Shown: positions 26,910 through 36,312 of the stretch, in pieces | Position numbering within the stretch: position 1 is the first letter of the stretch | Layout of the letters: the number at the start of each line of letters is the position of its first letter | Assembly (NCBI GenBank): GCA_002336245.1 | Contig: DDDG01000008.1 | Location: forward strand, 1 to 64,000 | Source: Flavobacteriales bacterium UBA1986 | GTDB lineage: Bacteria; Bacteroidota; Bacteroidia; Flavobacteriales_G; Salibacteraceae | Length of the DNA: 64,000 bases | Direction of reading: 5' to 3' | Notes under the pieces: model-generated | Seen by the model: the letters and a program-made list of their open reading frames with translations, nothing else | Told to the model about the DNA's origin: nothing | The model's database searches: none | Program-made: the position numbers and the translations under genes

Positions 26910-28229
26910 TCAGAGGTCTTTTATCAGAATATTATTGGGCGACTTTTTTAGGTCGCCCTTTATTTTTTCCAATACTTCGTCGGCCCTCTTCAGCATTTCA
27001 CTTTCCTTCAGGGGAAGAACATTCCCGCGAGTCTCAAGCACATTAAGCACTTCGTAAAGACTCAACTCAGCTGATTCGACGGCCAGTTGATAAGCGCCTT
27101 CTTTGCTCTCCTCCTTTGTTACGACTTCCCTAATATAGCCTACCTCCAACAATTGGTCTAGGAGCTTTCGAATCAAACGAATGGGTGAATGGTACTTTAT
27201 TGAAAGTTCAGGGGCCGACACCGGCTCTTCGTGATTGTGAATATTGTCGATGAACCCTTTGAGCATCAATACAGCTAAGAGTCTTTTCTGACGATCGTTC
27301 ACTTCCAAGGCTCCACTTTCAAATTGATAGCTCGACACGTTCTGGTGAGCAAAAGAAAGTTCAGCACCAAAAAGAATCATCAGCCAAGATGCTTGCATCC
27401 AAATGATGAAGAGTGGAATGGCTGCAAAACTTCCATAGATCGCATTGTAGGTAGACACCTCAACCTGGAAGAAAATGTAAGCTTGCTCAAACAACTGAAA
27501 AACGGTTCCGATGATGATTCCTGCAAACAAGGCCGGCCCAAATTTCACCTTTGTATTGGGCATCACCACATACAAAAGCGTAAAGACCAGCCACATGATG
27601 AGGTAAGGAACGTAGCTCAAAGAACCTTCAATGAAAGGCGCTATGATTTCAAGAAAATCGTAATTATCAATTAGGCGAGTAACACTGGTAGAAATGAAGA
27701 CCGTAAGACTGCTTGACAGCAGAACAAGAATTGGCCCTACGAGAATCATGGTAAGATAATCACTGAATTTTCGGAAGAGCGGACGTGGCTTCTTGATTTG
27801 CCATACCTCATTGAAGGCAACTTCAATGTTGTTCAATACCCGCATCGCCGTAAATAGCAGAACGACGACTCCTATCCCAGCGATCAAGCCACCTTTGGTA
27901 TTCGATAAGGCAGTGGTCGCGAAATCAATGAGAAAGTTCGCAATGTCGGGGTTGGCAACAAAGGCTTTCTTAATCTCCTCTTGCATCATCACCTCGAGAC
28001 CAAAGCCTTTAGCAATTCCAAAGGCAAGAGCTAGAATGGGCACAACAGAGAGCACCGAGAACAGCGACAAGGCAGTGGCATGCAGGCTCACCTTGTCTTC
28101 ATTAAAACCACGAATGGCTAGGACTATGACCCGCAACTGACGAATGAAGAACCCCCTATTTTTAGGAAGGTCATCAATGTTCATCAACCAGAGTTCTTTA
28201 GACAGGAAACGTATCCACCTTTTCAGCAT
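26910..28229 (-). CDS. YihY/BrkB family inner-membrane protein
   Basis: A 439-residue protein with six or so helices in the first 300 residues, including HATALSLFSVLSVVPILAL and IYGSFAAIPLFIIWMQASW, which are typical of the YihY/virulence factor BrkB family. The last 130 residues are a soluble tail, possibly winged-helix-like (SAPELSIKYHSPIRLIRKLL). The tail matches the usual longer Bacteroidota form. The family's function is debated; an early link to RNase BN is not supported. Its stop codon directly abuts the convergent T9SS gene, and the terminator of that gene lies inside its 3' coding end. Confidence 0.88.
   Translation of the reverse strand: MLKRWIRFLSKELWLMNIDDLPKNRGFFIRQLRVIVLAIRGFNEDKVSLHATALSLFSVLSVVPILALAFGIAKGFGLEVMMQEEIKKAFVANPDIANFLIDFATTALSNTKGGLIAGIGVVVLLFTAMRVLNNIEVAFNEVWQIKKPRPLFRKFSDYLTMILVGPILVLLSSSLTVFISTSVTRLIDNYDFLEIIAPFIEGSLSYVPYLIMWLVFTLLYVVMPNTKVKFGPALFAGIIIGTVFQLFEQAYIFFQVEVSTYNAIYGSFAAIPLFIIWMQASWLMILFGAELSFAHQNVSSYQFESGALEVNDRQKRLLAVLMLKGFIDNIHNHEEPVSAPELSIKYHSPIRLIRKLLDQLLEVGYIREVVTKEESKEGAYQLAVESAELSLYEVLNVLETRGNVLPLKESEMLKRADEVLEKIKGDLKKSPNNILIKDL
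26937..26968 (+). terminator. Rho-independent terminator of the small T9SS gene
   Basis: A perfect 7-bp stem GGGCGAC (26937-26943) / GTCGCCC (26952-26958) with an 8-nt loop, followed by TTTATTTTTT. It sits inside the last codons of the convergent BrkB gene, whose C-terminal residues are therefore partly dictated by the hairpin. Confidence 0.75.
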
Positions 28230-28246
28230 GGACCAAAAGTATCAAA

Positions 28247-30322
28247 TCAGTAGGCAAAGAGTGCATCCATCTTCGCCTTCACTTTTTCCGCATTCGGAAT
28301 CATCTCAGCTTCAAGCGTAGAATTCAACGGAATCGCAGGCATGTTCTGAGAACCAATCACTTCAATTGGGGCGTCCAAATATTCGAAGCATAGCCGCTGA
28401 ATTTTTCCAGCAAGTGCCATAGCAAAAGAGTTCTCAAGTTTTTCTTCCGTCACAATCAAACAACGCGAATGCCGCTTCACAGTCTCTACAATCAGCTCTT
28501 CGTCAAGCGGAACCAAGGTTCGCAAATCGATGATTTCAACTTGCCCTGGGTAAGCTTCTGAGGCCGAAAGCGACCAATAGACGCCCATTCCATAGGTAAT
28601 CACACAAATGGAATCTCCCGATTCGACCTTTGCGGATGTTGCCTTTTGAACAACTCGACCTTTTCCAAACGGGATAACATAATCTTCGTCGGGCTCAATG
28701 GTTTTTGCTCCTTCAGTGCCCTTGATCTTCGACCAGTACAAACCTTTGTGCTCAAGCATGACCACCGGATTGGGATCATAGAAAGCAGACTTCATCAAAC
28801 CTTTCAAATCAGCCCCCGTACTTGGGTAGGCTACCTTAATGCCACTGATGTTGCTGACAATACTCTCAACCGATGAAGAGTGATATGGCCCACCACTGCC
28901 GTAGGCGCCTATAGGAACACGCAATATGCTGCTCACCGGCCATTTGCCATTAGAGAGGTAGTAAGATCGGCTAACCTCAGTAAACAACTGATTCAGACCT
29001 GGCCAGATGTAGTCGGCAAACTGAACCTCAACAATCGGCTTTAAGCCTAAGCATGATAATCCAACTGTACTTCCAACAATAAAAGCTTCCTGAATGGGCG
29101 TATTGAACACACGATCATCGCCAAACTTCTGTGCCAAGGTTGCCGCTTCGCGGAACACTCCTCCAAGTCGACCACCCACATCCTGACCATAAAGCAAAGC
29201 CTCTGGATGCTTCGCAAGAATTTCTTGAACAGCAAACAGAGCAGAATCCACCATCAGAGTGGGCTCCTTACCTTCAGGTTCTCGAATCCCTTTTTCCTCG
29301 GTGATGGGGGTTGGAGCGTAATCAAACTTGAATAAATCAGCTGGGTCGGGATCAGCCGCGTTCAAGGCTTCTTCGTATTCTTTGTCTACCAAAGCACGCG
29401 TCTCTAAGCGAATAGCTTCCAATTCTTCGGCGGTAAAACCGTCGGCTAGCAGAGAGCTGTGAAACTTCGGTAAAGGATCGCGCTTTTGGTGCTCTTCCAA
29501 ATCGTCGCGGTACCATTCACGTCGAACACCGGAAGTATGATGACCCAACAACGGGACAGGTGCGTGAAGTAAAAATGGACGTCGCTCTTTTCGAATCGTT
29601 TCTAGAATATCTTCTAACTCCGAGTAGCAAGCTTGGAAATCGTTTCCTTCTACTTGTCGGACCTCAATTCCTTTAAAGCCTTGCGCATACTCAGCTGCGT
29701 TTTGAGCACGCGTTTCTTTGGAAGTTGCTGAGATGTCCCATTCATTGTCTTGAACAAAGTACAAGATCGGATATTGTTTCAAGGCAGCCATTTGCAAAGC
29801 TTCGGCAACTTCGCCTTCTGTCACAGAAGCATCTCCAAAAGAACAAACAACAACGGGAGGAGAGTCAAAGCTTCGAATGCCTTGCTTCTCGATGTACTGA
29901 ATTCCCATCGCAACTCCAGTAGTTGGAATTGCTTGCATTCCAGTTGCACTCGACTGATGTGGAATCTTCGGCATGTCATCACGATTCAAAGAAGGATGGC
30001 AATAATAGGTTCGTCCGCCGGAAAATATATCGTCTTTCTTCGCATGAAGCTGAAGCATCAGCTCATAAGGAGTTATTCCTATGCCCAACAAAATACTGTC
30101 GTCGCGATAATAGGGAGCAACCCAATCTTCCCTTTTAAGTTGCATGGAAAGTGCAAGTTGAACAGCCTCGTGTCCTCTAGAAGTTGCATGAACGTATTTG
30201 GAAGTCACTTTTGCATTTTCCTCATACTTATCAGACAAGGCCCTCGCCGTTGTCATCAAGCGCCATGCTTTCAGCAGAACATCTCGATCAATCGCTGCCT
30301 TCACTTCACTTACTTCAGTCAT
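28247..30322 (-). CDS. Fused alpha/beta 2-oxoacid dehydrogenase E1 (branched-chain type)
   Basis: A 691-residue protein. Residues 1 to about 340 form the E1 alpha part with the thiamine diphosphate site FGDASVTEGEVAEAL ... QDNEWDIS, and residues about 355-691 the E1 beta part (ALLYGQDVGGRLGGVFREA, PIQEAFIVG, PYHSSSVESI). The single-chain fusion is common in Bacteroidota. It decarboxylates a branched-chain 2-oxoacid (from Val, Leu or Ile) and acylates the lipoyl domain of E2, which is not encoded nearby. The product from valine, isobutyryl-CoA, is the substrate of the icmF mutase 12 kb downstream. The gene overlaps the DUF349 gene by 8 bp. Confidence 0.9.
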   Translation of the reverse strand: MTEVSEVKAAIDRDVLLKAWRLMTTARALSDKYEENAKVTSKYVHATSRGHEAVQLALSMQLKREDWVAPYYRDDSILLGIGITPYELMLQLHAKKDDIFSGGRTYYCHPSLNRDDMPKIPHQSSATGMQAIPTTGVAMGIQYIEKQGIRSFDSPPVVVCSFGDASVTEGEVAEALQMAALKQYPILYFVQDNEWDISATSKETRAQNAAEYAQGFKGIEVRQVEGNDFQACYSELEDILETIRKERRPFLLHAPVPLLGHHTSGVRREWYRDDLEEHQKRDPLPKFHSSLLADGFTAEELEAIRLETRALVDKEYEEALNAADPDPADLFKFDYAPTPITEEKGIREPEGKEPTLMVDSALFAVQEILAKHPEALLYGQDVGGRLGGVFREAATLAQKFGDDRVFNTPIQEAFIVGSTVGLSCLGLKPIVEVQFADYIWPGLNQLFTEVSRSYYLSNGKWPVSSILRVPIGAYGSGGPYHSSSVESIVSNISGIKVAYPSTGADLKGLMKSAFYDPNPVVMLEHKGLYWSKIKGTEGAKTIEPDEDYVIPFGKGRVVQKATSAKVESGDSICVITYGMGVYWSLSASEAYPGQVEIIDLRTLVPLDEELIVETVKRHSRCLIVTEEKLENSFAMALAGKIQRLCFEYLDAPIEVIGSQNMPAIPLNSTLEAEMIPNAEKVKAKMDALFAY

Positions 30323-32102
30323 TCTCTTGCAAACTTTTTATCTTCTTCTTCACGAGGCTAATTCGTGACAGTTGATCTTTTTTCTGATCTTCTAAATCCT
30401 TCACTTTGCCAAGTACTTCAGCCTTCATTGGATTGTCGTCCTTCACATGAGCGAAAAAGCCAAGATTGTTCTCGTACTGCAATCGCTCGGAATCGAGCTT
30501 TTTAATTCGATCTTCTAAATTTCTCTTCTCTTTCTGCAAGTCACTCAGGGCATTCTGGCCATTGCTGAGTCCATCTAGACGCAGATTGTAGATAAAGTCA
30601 GCTTCCTCATCTTTCTTCAGACCCAGGGTTTTGAGTTTCGCATCCCGTTCCTTGTGAAAGCTTTTAATGAGACGATCACGTTCCGAATCCTCGACTGGAC
30701 CAATTTTGTGATACTCTACCAAGAGTTGCTTGAAGGTCTCCATATCTTCTGCGCTGCCGCCTTTGAAGGTTGCTAATTCTTTGATCTTGGCCTCCTTCAA
30801 TCCTACGTTTTCTTTCTTCGCTCCCTTCAAGCTTGCGTAATGCGCTTCCTTCCTTTTGAAAAAATGATCGCAGGCCGAACGGAAGTCCGTCCAAAGTTTA
30901 CGCTCGTCTCGCGGATGCGCAGAGCCTAATTTCTTCCAGTCTTTTTGAATTCGCACTATCTCAATGGTCGTGTCTTTCCAGGAATCAGAATCTTTAATGG
31001 AAGCCACCCGTTCGATGAGCTTAAGTTTAGATGCTTTTACACCTTTCTGCTCCTTCTTTACTTCCCCGTAGAAATCAGTTTTGGTTTTAAACAATTCGTC
31101 GCAAGTAGCACGGAATTCCTTCCAAATGCGCTCACCTTCTTTTTTCCCTGAAAAACCTACATCCTTCCATTTTTTCTGAATCTCCTTAATGGCATTGGAC
31201 AGCTTTTCCCATTCACTTGCTTTTTGAACGCCCGATACCTTGGAGGCAATCAACTTAGTCTCTTCCAGCAAGGCTTCTTTCTTTTCTTGGTTCTCCTTCT
31301 GGTTTTCTCTTTTGGCCTTATAATGTTCACTGATTCGGAGGTTTTGCTTTCCAACCTCTTCCCAGAATTGAGTTCGCAAACGATCCCAATCGTCTTTGCC
31401 TACAGGACCAGAATTATCCCATTCGGCAGTAAAAGCTGGAAGCAAAATTTCAACTTGTTTGATTGATTTTTCCTTTTCCAGATTGGCGACTTTCTGAATA
31501 ACCTCCTCGCGAAGGCTGAGGTTCTTCTTAAGATCGTTGGCTTGAAGTTCCCGGTAGATATTAATGTTGTAGTAAAAGGTTTCAATGATTTCGGAGTAAG
31601 CCTGCTGAACCTCGCGAGTCTTCTCCCGCGGCACCAGCCCAACGTCCTTCCATTCTTCTTGAATCTCCTTGAATAAGGTAAAGGCTTTTCCGATGTTCTC
31701 TTCGTTCTCAATTAAAAGACGAATTCGGGCTATTAAAACTTTTTTCTCCTCTAGATTCTTGAGCTCGTCATCTTTTTTCTTCTTGAGGAATTGATTCATT
31801 CGTTCCTTAAAAAGATCCTTGGCGGCTTTTACGTCCCGCTCAAAATCATCCACGGGAGGCTCAAAATCTGCAGCCGTTCCGCCATCTTCAATAAAAGCCA
31901 TTAGCTGCGCTTCGCGCTCGCTGGCTTGAATTTCAGCAAGACTCTCCTGAAGAGTTTTGAATTCGTTACGAACTTTCAAGAGATCTTCTTCCCTTGCGAT
32001 TTCTTGTAGTTTCTTAAGTAGTTCCGTTTTGTTCAACGAAGCGAGATTTTGAATGAAGGAGGCAAATTTAATCGAGAATTCCTTGCAAGTTGCGCAATGC
32101 AT
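30315..32102 (-). CDS. DUF349 domain protein
   Basis: A protein of up to 595 residues, very rich in Lys and Glu. It consists of at least five helical DUF349 repeats of about 70 residues, each with a W-K-D/K-x-G or similar turn (EEWKDVGLVPREKT, KKWKDVGFSGKKEG, KDWKKLGSAHPRDE). Function is not established. The upstream start ATG 32102 is uncertain. A TAnnTTTG box lies inside that reading frame at 32070-32063, and TTG 32036 would give a protein beginning LNKTELLKKL, which looks like a more natural N-terminus. It is divergent from valS. Confidence 0.8.
   Translation of the reverse strand: MHCATCKEFSIKFASFIQNLASLNKTELLKKLQEIAREEDLLKVRNEFKTLQESLAEIQASEREAQLMAFIEDGGTAADFEPPVDDFERDVKAAKDLFKERMNQFLKKKKDDELKNLEEKKVLIARIRLLIENEENIGKAFTLFKEIQEEWKDVGLVPREKTREVQQAYSEIIETFYYNINIYRELQANDLKKNLSLREEVIQKVANLEKEKSIKQVEILLPAFTAEWDNSGPVGKDDWDRLRTQFWEEVGKQNLRISEHYKAKRENQKENQEKKEALLEETKLIASKVSGVQKASEWEKLSNAIKEIQKKWKDVGFSGKKEGERIWKEFRATCDELFKTKTDFYGEVKKEQKGVKASKLKLIERVASIKDSDSWKDTTIEIVRIQKDWKKLGSAHPRDERKLWTDFRSACDHFFKRKEAHYASLKGAKKENVGLKEAKIKELATFKGGSAEDMETFKQLLVEYHKIGPVEDSERDRLIKSFHKERDAKLKTLGLKKDEEADFIYNLRLDGLSNGQNALSDLQKEKRNLEDRIKKLDSERLQYENNLGFFAHVKDDNPMKAEVLGKVKDLEDQKKDQLSRISLVKKKIKSLQEND
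32063..32070 (-). promoter_or_regulatory. Bacteroidota -7 promoter box (TAAATTTG) for the DUF349 gene
   Basis: On the minus strand, TAAATTTG matches the TAnnTTTG consensus. It is 26 bp before the alternative TTG start at 32036. If real, transcription starts inside the longer reading frame and the shorter start is the true one. Confidence 0.45.
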
Positions 32103-32136
32103 GACATCTGCAAAGAACTTTGAACCTTCCTTTAGC

Positions 32137-32144
32137 TAAATTTG
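32137..32144 (+). promoter_or_regulatory. Bacteroidota -7 promoter box (TAAATTTG) for valS
   Basis: TAAATTTG matches TAnnTTTG and lies 17 bp before the valS ATG at 32162. It would place the transcription start downstream of the in-frame ATG at 32120, supporting 32162 as the start. Confidence 0.5.
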
Positions 32145-32161
32145 GCGCTTCGTTTTTCGAC

Positions 32162-34795
32162 ATGAGCAAGACCAAAAAAACATACCAAGCTTCCGAAGTA
32201 GAATCCAAGTGGTACCAATACTGGTTGGACAAACAGTACTTCAAATCCGTTCCCGACGAGCGAGAACCATATTGCATAGTCATCCCACCGCCCAATGTCA
32301 CAGGCGTTTTGCACATGGGTCACATGTTGAACAACACCATTCAAGATGTGCTTATTCGACGCGCACGAATGCGTGGCTACAACGCACTTTGGGTTGCAGG
32401 AACCGATCACGCTTCAATCGCAACAGAGGCTAAAGTGGTTCAAAAACTGCGCTCAGAAGGATTGACAAAAGGAGAAATTGGACGAGAAAAATTTCTTGAT
32501 GCTGCTTGGGAATGGACTCACAAACACGGTGGAATCATCTTAGAACAGTTAAAAGCATTGGGTGCTTCATGTGATTGGGACAGAACGCGCTTCACAATGG
32601 AGCCAAAACTCTACGATTCTGTGATCAAGGTATTTGTCGATCTACACCAGAAAGGTCTCATTTACCGCGGCGAACGTATGGTATATTGGGATCCTGCCGC
32701 GAAAACAGCCGTGAGCGACGAGGAGGTTATTCACAAAGAAGTACAGAGCAAACTCTACTACGTACGCTACCAAGTTGTTGGAACAAATGAGTATTTAACA
32801 GTAGCAACCACCCGTCCTGAAACCATTATGGGCGACACTGCTTTAGCCCTTCATCCAAACGATGAGCGATACAGAAAATTCCACGGAAAAAAAGTCATTG
32901 TTCCTCTCGTGAACAGAGAAGTTCCGATCATTCTCGACGATTACATCGACATTGAATTTGGAACCGGAGCGTTGAAAGTAACACCAGCGCACGACCCCAA
33001 TGATTATGAATTGGGCAAAAAACACAAGCTGGAGAGCATCGAAATATTAGATGCCGACGGCCTCATTTCCGAGGCTGCCCAAGTGATGGTCGGGAAGGAC
33101 CGATTCGACGCGCGAAAAGCCATGGAGGCTGCGCTTACCGAGGTAGATGCCTTGGTTAAGGTTGAAGACTACGCAAACAAAGTCGGCTTTTCTGAGCGCT
33201 CTGATGCAGTCATCGAACCACGCCTTTCTCTTCAATGGTTTTTGAAGATGGAAGATTTTTCGAAGCCAGCTTTAGAAGCCGTCATGTCCGATGAGGTTCA
33301 ACTTGTTCCCGCGAAGTTTAAGAACACCTATCGCCACTGGATGGAGAATGTGCACGATTGGTGCATTTCACGTCAACTTTGGTGGGGACATCAGATACCA
33401 GCCTTTTTCTATGGTGAAGGAACGGAAGATTATGTTGTTGCTGAAACTGCGGAAGAAGCTCTTGAGCTTGCTCGAGTTAAAACAGGAAAGGCTTCCTTGA
33501 GTGCAGACCAACTCAAACAAGACAGCGATGTTTTGGACACCTGGTTCTCATCTTGGCTTTGGCCAATTTCTGTTTTCGACGGAATCCTTGAGCCTACAAA
33601 CGAAGAAATCAATTACTACTATCCTACCCGAGACTTGGTAACTGCTCCAGAAATTCTATTCTTCTGGGTAGCACGGATGATCATTGCAGGTTATGAATAC
33701 CGGAATGAAAAGCCTTTCTCGAAAGTGTATCTAACCGGCATCGTTCGAGACAAACAAGGTCGGAAAATGTCCAAATCACTGGGAAATTCACCCGACCCAC
33801 TAGAGTTGATTGAAAAATACGGAGCCGACGGCGTTCGTGTTGGGATGTTGCTGACCTCGCCCGCTGGAAACGACCTTCCCTTCGATGAGAGCTTATGCGA
33901 GCAAGGACGGAATTTCTTGAATAAAATTTGGAATTCGTACAGACTCATCCAATCGTGGGAAATCGTTGATGAGCCTGCATCGGAGGTGAACTCTCAGGCC
34001 ATTGACTGGTTTGAACAACGTTTGAATCAAGCCTTGACCGATCTCGAGCAACAATTCGAGGACTACCGAATCAGCGATGCCTTGATGACCGTTTACCGTT
34101 TGGTTTGGGACGATTACTGCTCGTGGTTTCTTGAAGCCATTAAGCCAAAATTTGGAGAAGCAATGGACGCTGAAACCAAAGCTCGATGCGTTGAGTTTTT
34201 TGAATCACTTCTGAAAATACTTCACCCCTTCACGCCCTTCATTTCTGAAGAGATTTGGCAAGACATTAAAGAACGAAGCGACAAAGATGCATTGGTGGTT
34301 TCTTCGTGGCCTGAAGCCAAAGAATTCTCTGCCGCAAAGGTTAAGTCGTTTGAGGAAGCGCAAAAGCTCATTACTGAAGTACGAAATCTGCGCAGTTCGA
34401 AAAACCTTTCCCCAAAAGAGAGCCTGTCACTAATATTCACTAAAGGGAACGGAATATCCGCCTACCGTGAAATCGTTTTGAAATTGGCAAATCTGAAAGA
34501 CATTTCAAAAGGAACTGAGCAGCCTGCGAGTTCCTTGAGTATTATGGTGGGCAGTCAAGAGTACTTCGTACCCTTTGAAGGAGATTTGGAATTAGATGTT
34601 GAGGAAGAACGCAGAAAAGTTGAGGAGGAGCTGAAATACACTCAAGGTTTCCTATTCGGAATTCAAAAGAAATTATCCAACAAAGGGTTCGTAGACAATG
34701 CTCCGGCTCAAGTTGTGGCCTTGGAACAGAAGAAAAAAGACGACGCGGAAAGCAAAATTAAAGTTCTTGAAGAGCAGCTCACTCGACTCAACTAA
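32162..34795 (+). CDS. valS: Valine--tRNA ligase
   Basis: An 877-residue class I aminoacyl-tRNA synthetase. The HIGH-type motif is in PPNVTGVLHMGHML and the KMSKS motif in GRKMSKSLGN. The editing domain (TTRPETIMGDTALALHP), the DTWFSSWLWP segment and a C-terminal coiled-coil arm (VEEELKYTQGFLFGIQKKL) are present. It charges tRNA-Val. The start at ATG 32162 (MSKTKKTYQA) is chosen over ATG 32120 because the extra residues are not typical and a -7 box lies between the two. Confidence 0.97.
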   Translation: MSKTKKTYQASEVESKWYQYWLDKQYFKSVPDEREPYCIVIPPPNVTGVLHMGHMLNNTIQDVLIRRARMRGYNALWVAGTDHASIATEAKVVQKLRSEGLTKGEIGREKFLDAAWEWTHKHGGIILEQLKALGASCDWDRTRFTMEPKLYDSVIKVFVDLHQKGLIYRGERMVYWDPAAKTAVSDEEVIHKEVQSKLYYVRYQVVGTNEYLTVATTRPETIMGDTALALHPNDERYRKFHGKKVIVPLVNREVPIILDDYIDIEFGTGALKVTPAHDPNDYELGKKHKLESIEILDADGLISEAAQVMVGKDRFDARKAMEAALTEVDALVKVEDYANKVGFSERSDAVIEPRLSLQWFLKMEDFSKPALEAVMSDEVQLVPAKFKNTYRHWMENVHDWCISRQLWWGHQIPAFFYGEGTEDYVVAETAEEALELARVKTGKASLSADQLKQDSDVLDTWFSSWLWPISVFDGILEPTNEEINYYYPTRDLVTAPEILFFWVARMIIAGYEYRNEKPFSKVYLTGIVRDKQGRKMSKSLGNSPDPLELIEKYGADGVRVGMLLTSPAGNDLPFDESLCEQGRNFLNKIWNSYRLIQSWEIVDEPASEVNSQAIDWFEQRLNQALTDLEQQFEDYRISDALMTVYRLVWDDYCSWFLEAIKPKFGEAMDAETKARCVEFFESLLKILHPFTPFISEEIWQDIKERSDKDALVVSSWPEAKEFSAAKVKSFEEAQKLITEVRNLRSSKNLSPKESLSLIFTKGNGISAYREIVLKLANLKDISKGTEQPASSLSIMVGSQEYFVPFEGDLELDVEEERRKVEEELKYTQGFLFGIQKKLSNKGFVDNAPAQVVALEQKKKDDAESKIKVLEEQLTRLN

Positions 34796-34806
34796 TTGCA
34801 AAGCGA

Positions 34807-35526
34807 TTAACGTGCTCTGAAGCGCCAAGATTTCTCTGACTTCAATTTTCTAGAAGTAAAAGCGATCTTTCCACCTTTGTGCCAAAAGGAAACACCGTAA
34901 AGCACCACCCCTGCTCCAATGGTAGCTCCAACAGCGGCGGCAATAACAATCGGCGAATTGGGGTCAATGAGTCCGTAAGACAAGTAAATAATGCCGCCTC
35001 CGGCAGCAATTACCGGCGTCCCCAATCCGATTTTAGCTAAACCCTTCAGTCGATAGCCAAATTGTGAGAACATTTTTGGTGTGACAGAAGTCAAATCACG
35101 CAGCAAGTACTCAGTTTCATCAAGAGTAATTTTCCCGGGTTCAATCTTTTCGATTTTCCCTTTTACCTTCTTTGTGACTTCCTTCTTCTTTTTGCCTTCC
35201 TCATTCTTTTCTTTCTTTCCCTTTGGGTCCTTGATTTCAAACTTTATCCAATCACCGGCTTCAAAAACCACTTCTCTGCCAAGCTTCTTATTCTCAGCAT
35301 AAAGCTTTTTATCAGCACTCTGGGCCTTCCGTGATGCTTTCACCTTGCTTTTGGCCGCAGGGCTTTTCTTCATGTTTGGCTGCAAATTGGGTGGCTTAGC
35401 GCCTTCCATATTTCGCTCAACTTGCTTTGCCTTTCCAGGCGGAATATCTTTCTGTTCTTGCCCAACACTGGTGAGGCTGGCGCCAGAAAAAAGGAGCAAA
35501 AGAAAAATGTTTAAGCTCAGCTTCAT
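34807..35526 (-). CDS. Secreted or membrane protein of unknown function
   Basis: A 239-residue protein. ATG 35526 starts a signal peptide (MKLSLNIFLLLLFSGASL ... SVGQ) and overlaps the stop of the upstream ElyC-like gene in an ATGA. Then comes a very basic, low-complexity region (about 25-75, Lys/Ala/Pro-rich) and a segment EAGDWIKFEIKDPKGKK with more Lys/Glu repeats. A small beta-like block (GKIEKIEPGKITLDETEYLL) follows, then two Gly/Ala-rich hydrophobic stretches (about 170-215). The block DWIKFEI ... EPGKITLD may be a small barrel. I recognise no family. Confidence 0.65.
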   Translation of the reverse strand: MKLSLNIFLLLLFSGASLTSVGQEQKDIPPGKAKQVERNMEGAKPPNLQPNMKKSPAAKSKVKASRKAQSADKKLYAENKKLGREVVFEAGDWIKFEIKDPKGKKEKNEEGKKKKEVTKKVKGKIEKIEPGKITLDETEYLLRDLTSVTPKMFSQFGYRLKGLAKIGLGTPVIAAGGGIIYLSYGLIDPNSPIVIAAAVGATIGAGVVLYGVSFWHKGGKIAFTSRKLKSEKSWRFRAR

Positions 35527-36290
35527 ACGTAACCAATGATGAAATAGACGGCGTAACCAACCCATTCATGAACCAAGGCATTCCAACTTTCTAGAACATT
35601 GGAATTTGGTATAAACAAGTAATCGAGTTGAGCCCTTCGAGGTCCGGCCGTAGCGTCAACAGAAAATGGAGTTGGATGCAAGCCCAGTTTATTAAAACAG
35701 GCTATGGATCTTGGCATATGAGAAGCGGAGGTCACCAAAATACTTTTTTGAAAATCATGAGTTCGTAGAATTTCCATTGCCCGAACGGCATTCTCGTGGG
35801 TGTTATTGCTCTCTGCTTCAACCAAAATATCTTCTTCATGAACGCCCATTTGCACCAAGAAATCCTTGGCATGAGTACTTTCCCGATTGTCGCGATCGAC
35901 AAGTCTACCTGTTCCGCCAACCAAAAGAATCTTCTTGGCCTTTCCCATATTGTACAAACGAAGTCCTTGAAACAAACGATCCGATGATTCAAACAAGTCG
36001 AACTGATCGTAGTCTTCAATGTATTGAGAGTAGCCACCCAAAACCATCACCACATCGTAATCACTCTCAAGGTCGGCAGCAATACTAAGTTCCGTTTCAT
36101 ACGGACGAGCAAATTCTTCGTAAAAAAAACTGTTCGAGAAAAAATAAAGGAGCAGGACGGAGGCCCACAACCTTAGGCGTCTTTTTCCCTGATTCCGACT
36201 GAGTAAACCCCAAAGAGCAAGTGCAAAAATCCAGACGATGGGGGTCGTAAGGAAGTGTAGAATTTTAGAGAGTACAAAGAAGGCGCTCAT
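35523..36290 (-). CDS. ElyC/SanA/YdcF family protein (DUF218)
   Basis: A 255-residue protein with two N-terminal membrane helices and a DUF218 domain: VVMVLGGYSQ, SDRLFQGLRLYNMGKAKKILLVGG, ESNNTHENAVRA and VTSASHMPRS. The domain sits at the membrane and is linked to envelope or peptidoglycan maintenance in other bacteria; the biochemical role is uncertain. It is followed by the basic secreted protein gene with a 4-bp overlap, so the two form an operon. Confidence 0.88.
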   Translation of the reverse strand: MSAFFVLSKILHFLTTPIVWIFALALWGLLSRNQGKRRLRLWASVLLLYFFSNSFFYEEFARPYETELSIAADLESDYDVVMVLGGYSQYIEDYDQFDLFESSDRLFQGLRLYNMGKAKKILLVGGTGRLVDRDNRESTHAKDFLVQMGVHEEDILVEAESNNTHENAVRAMEILRTHDFQKSILVTSASHMPRSIACFNKLGLHPTPFSVDATAGPRRAQLDYLFIPNSNVLESWNALVHEWVGYAVYFIIGYV

Positions 36291-36312
36291 GCCGCAGTTT
36301 GCTGCAAAGAAA

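Noticed and set aside
29750..30361. Open frame of 203 codons opposite the 2-oxoacid dehydrogenase E1
   Set aside because: It is antisense to a conserved catalytic region, with no recognisable domain.
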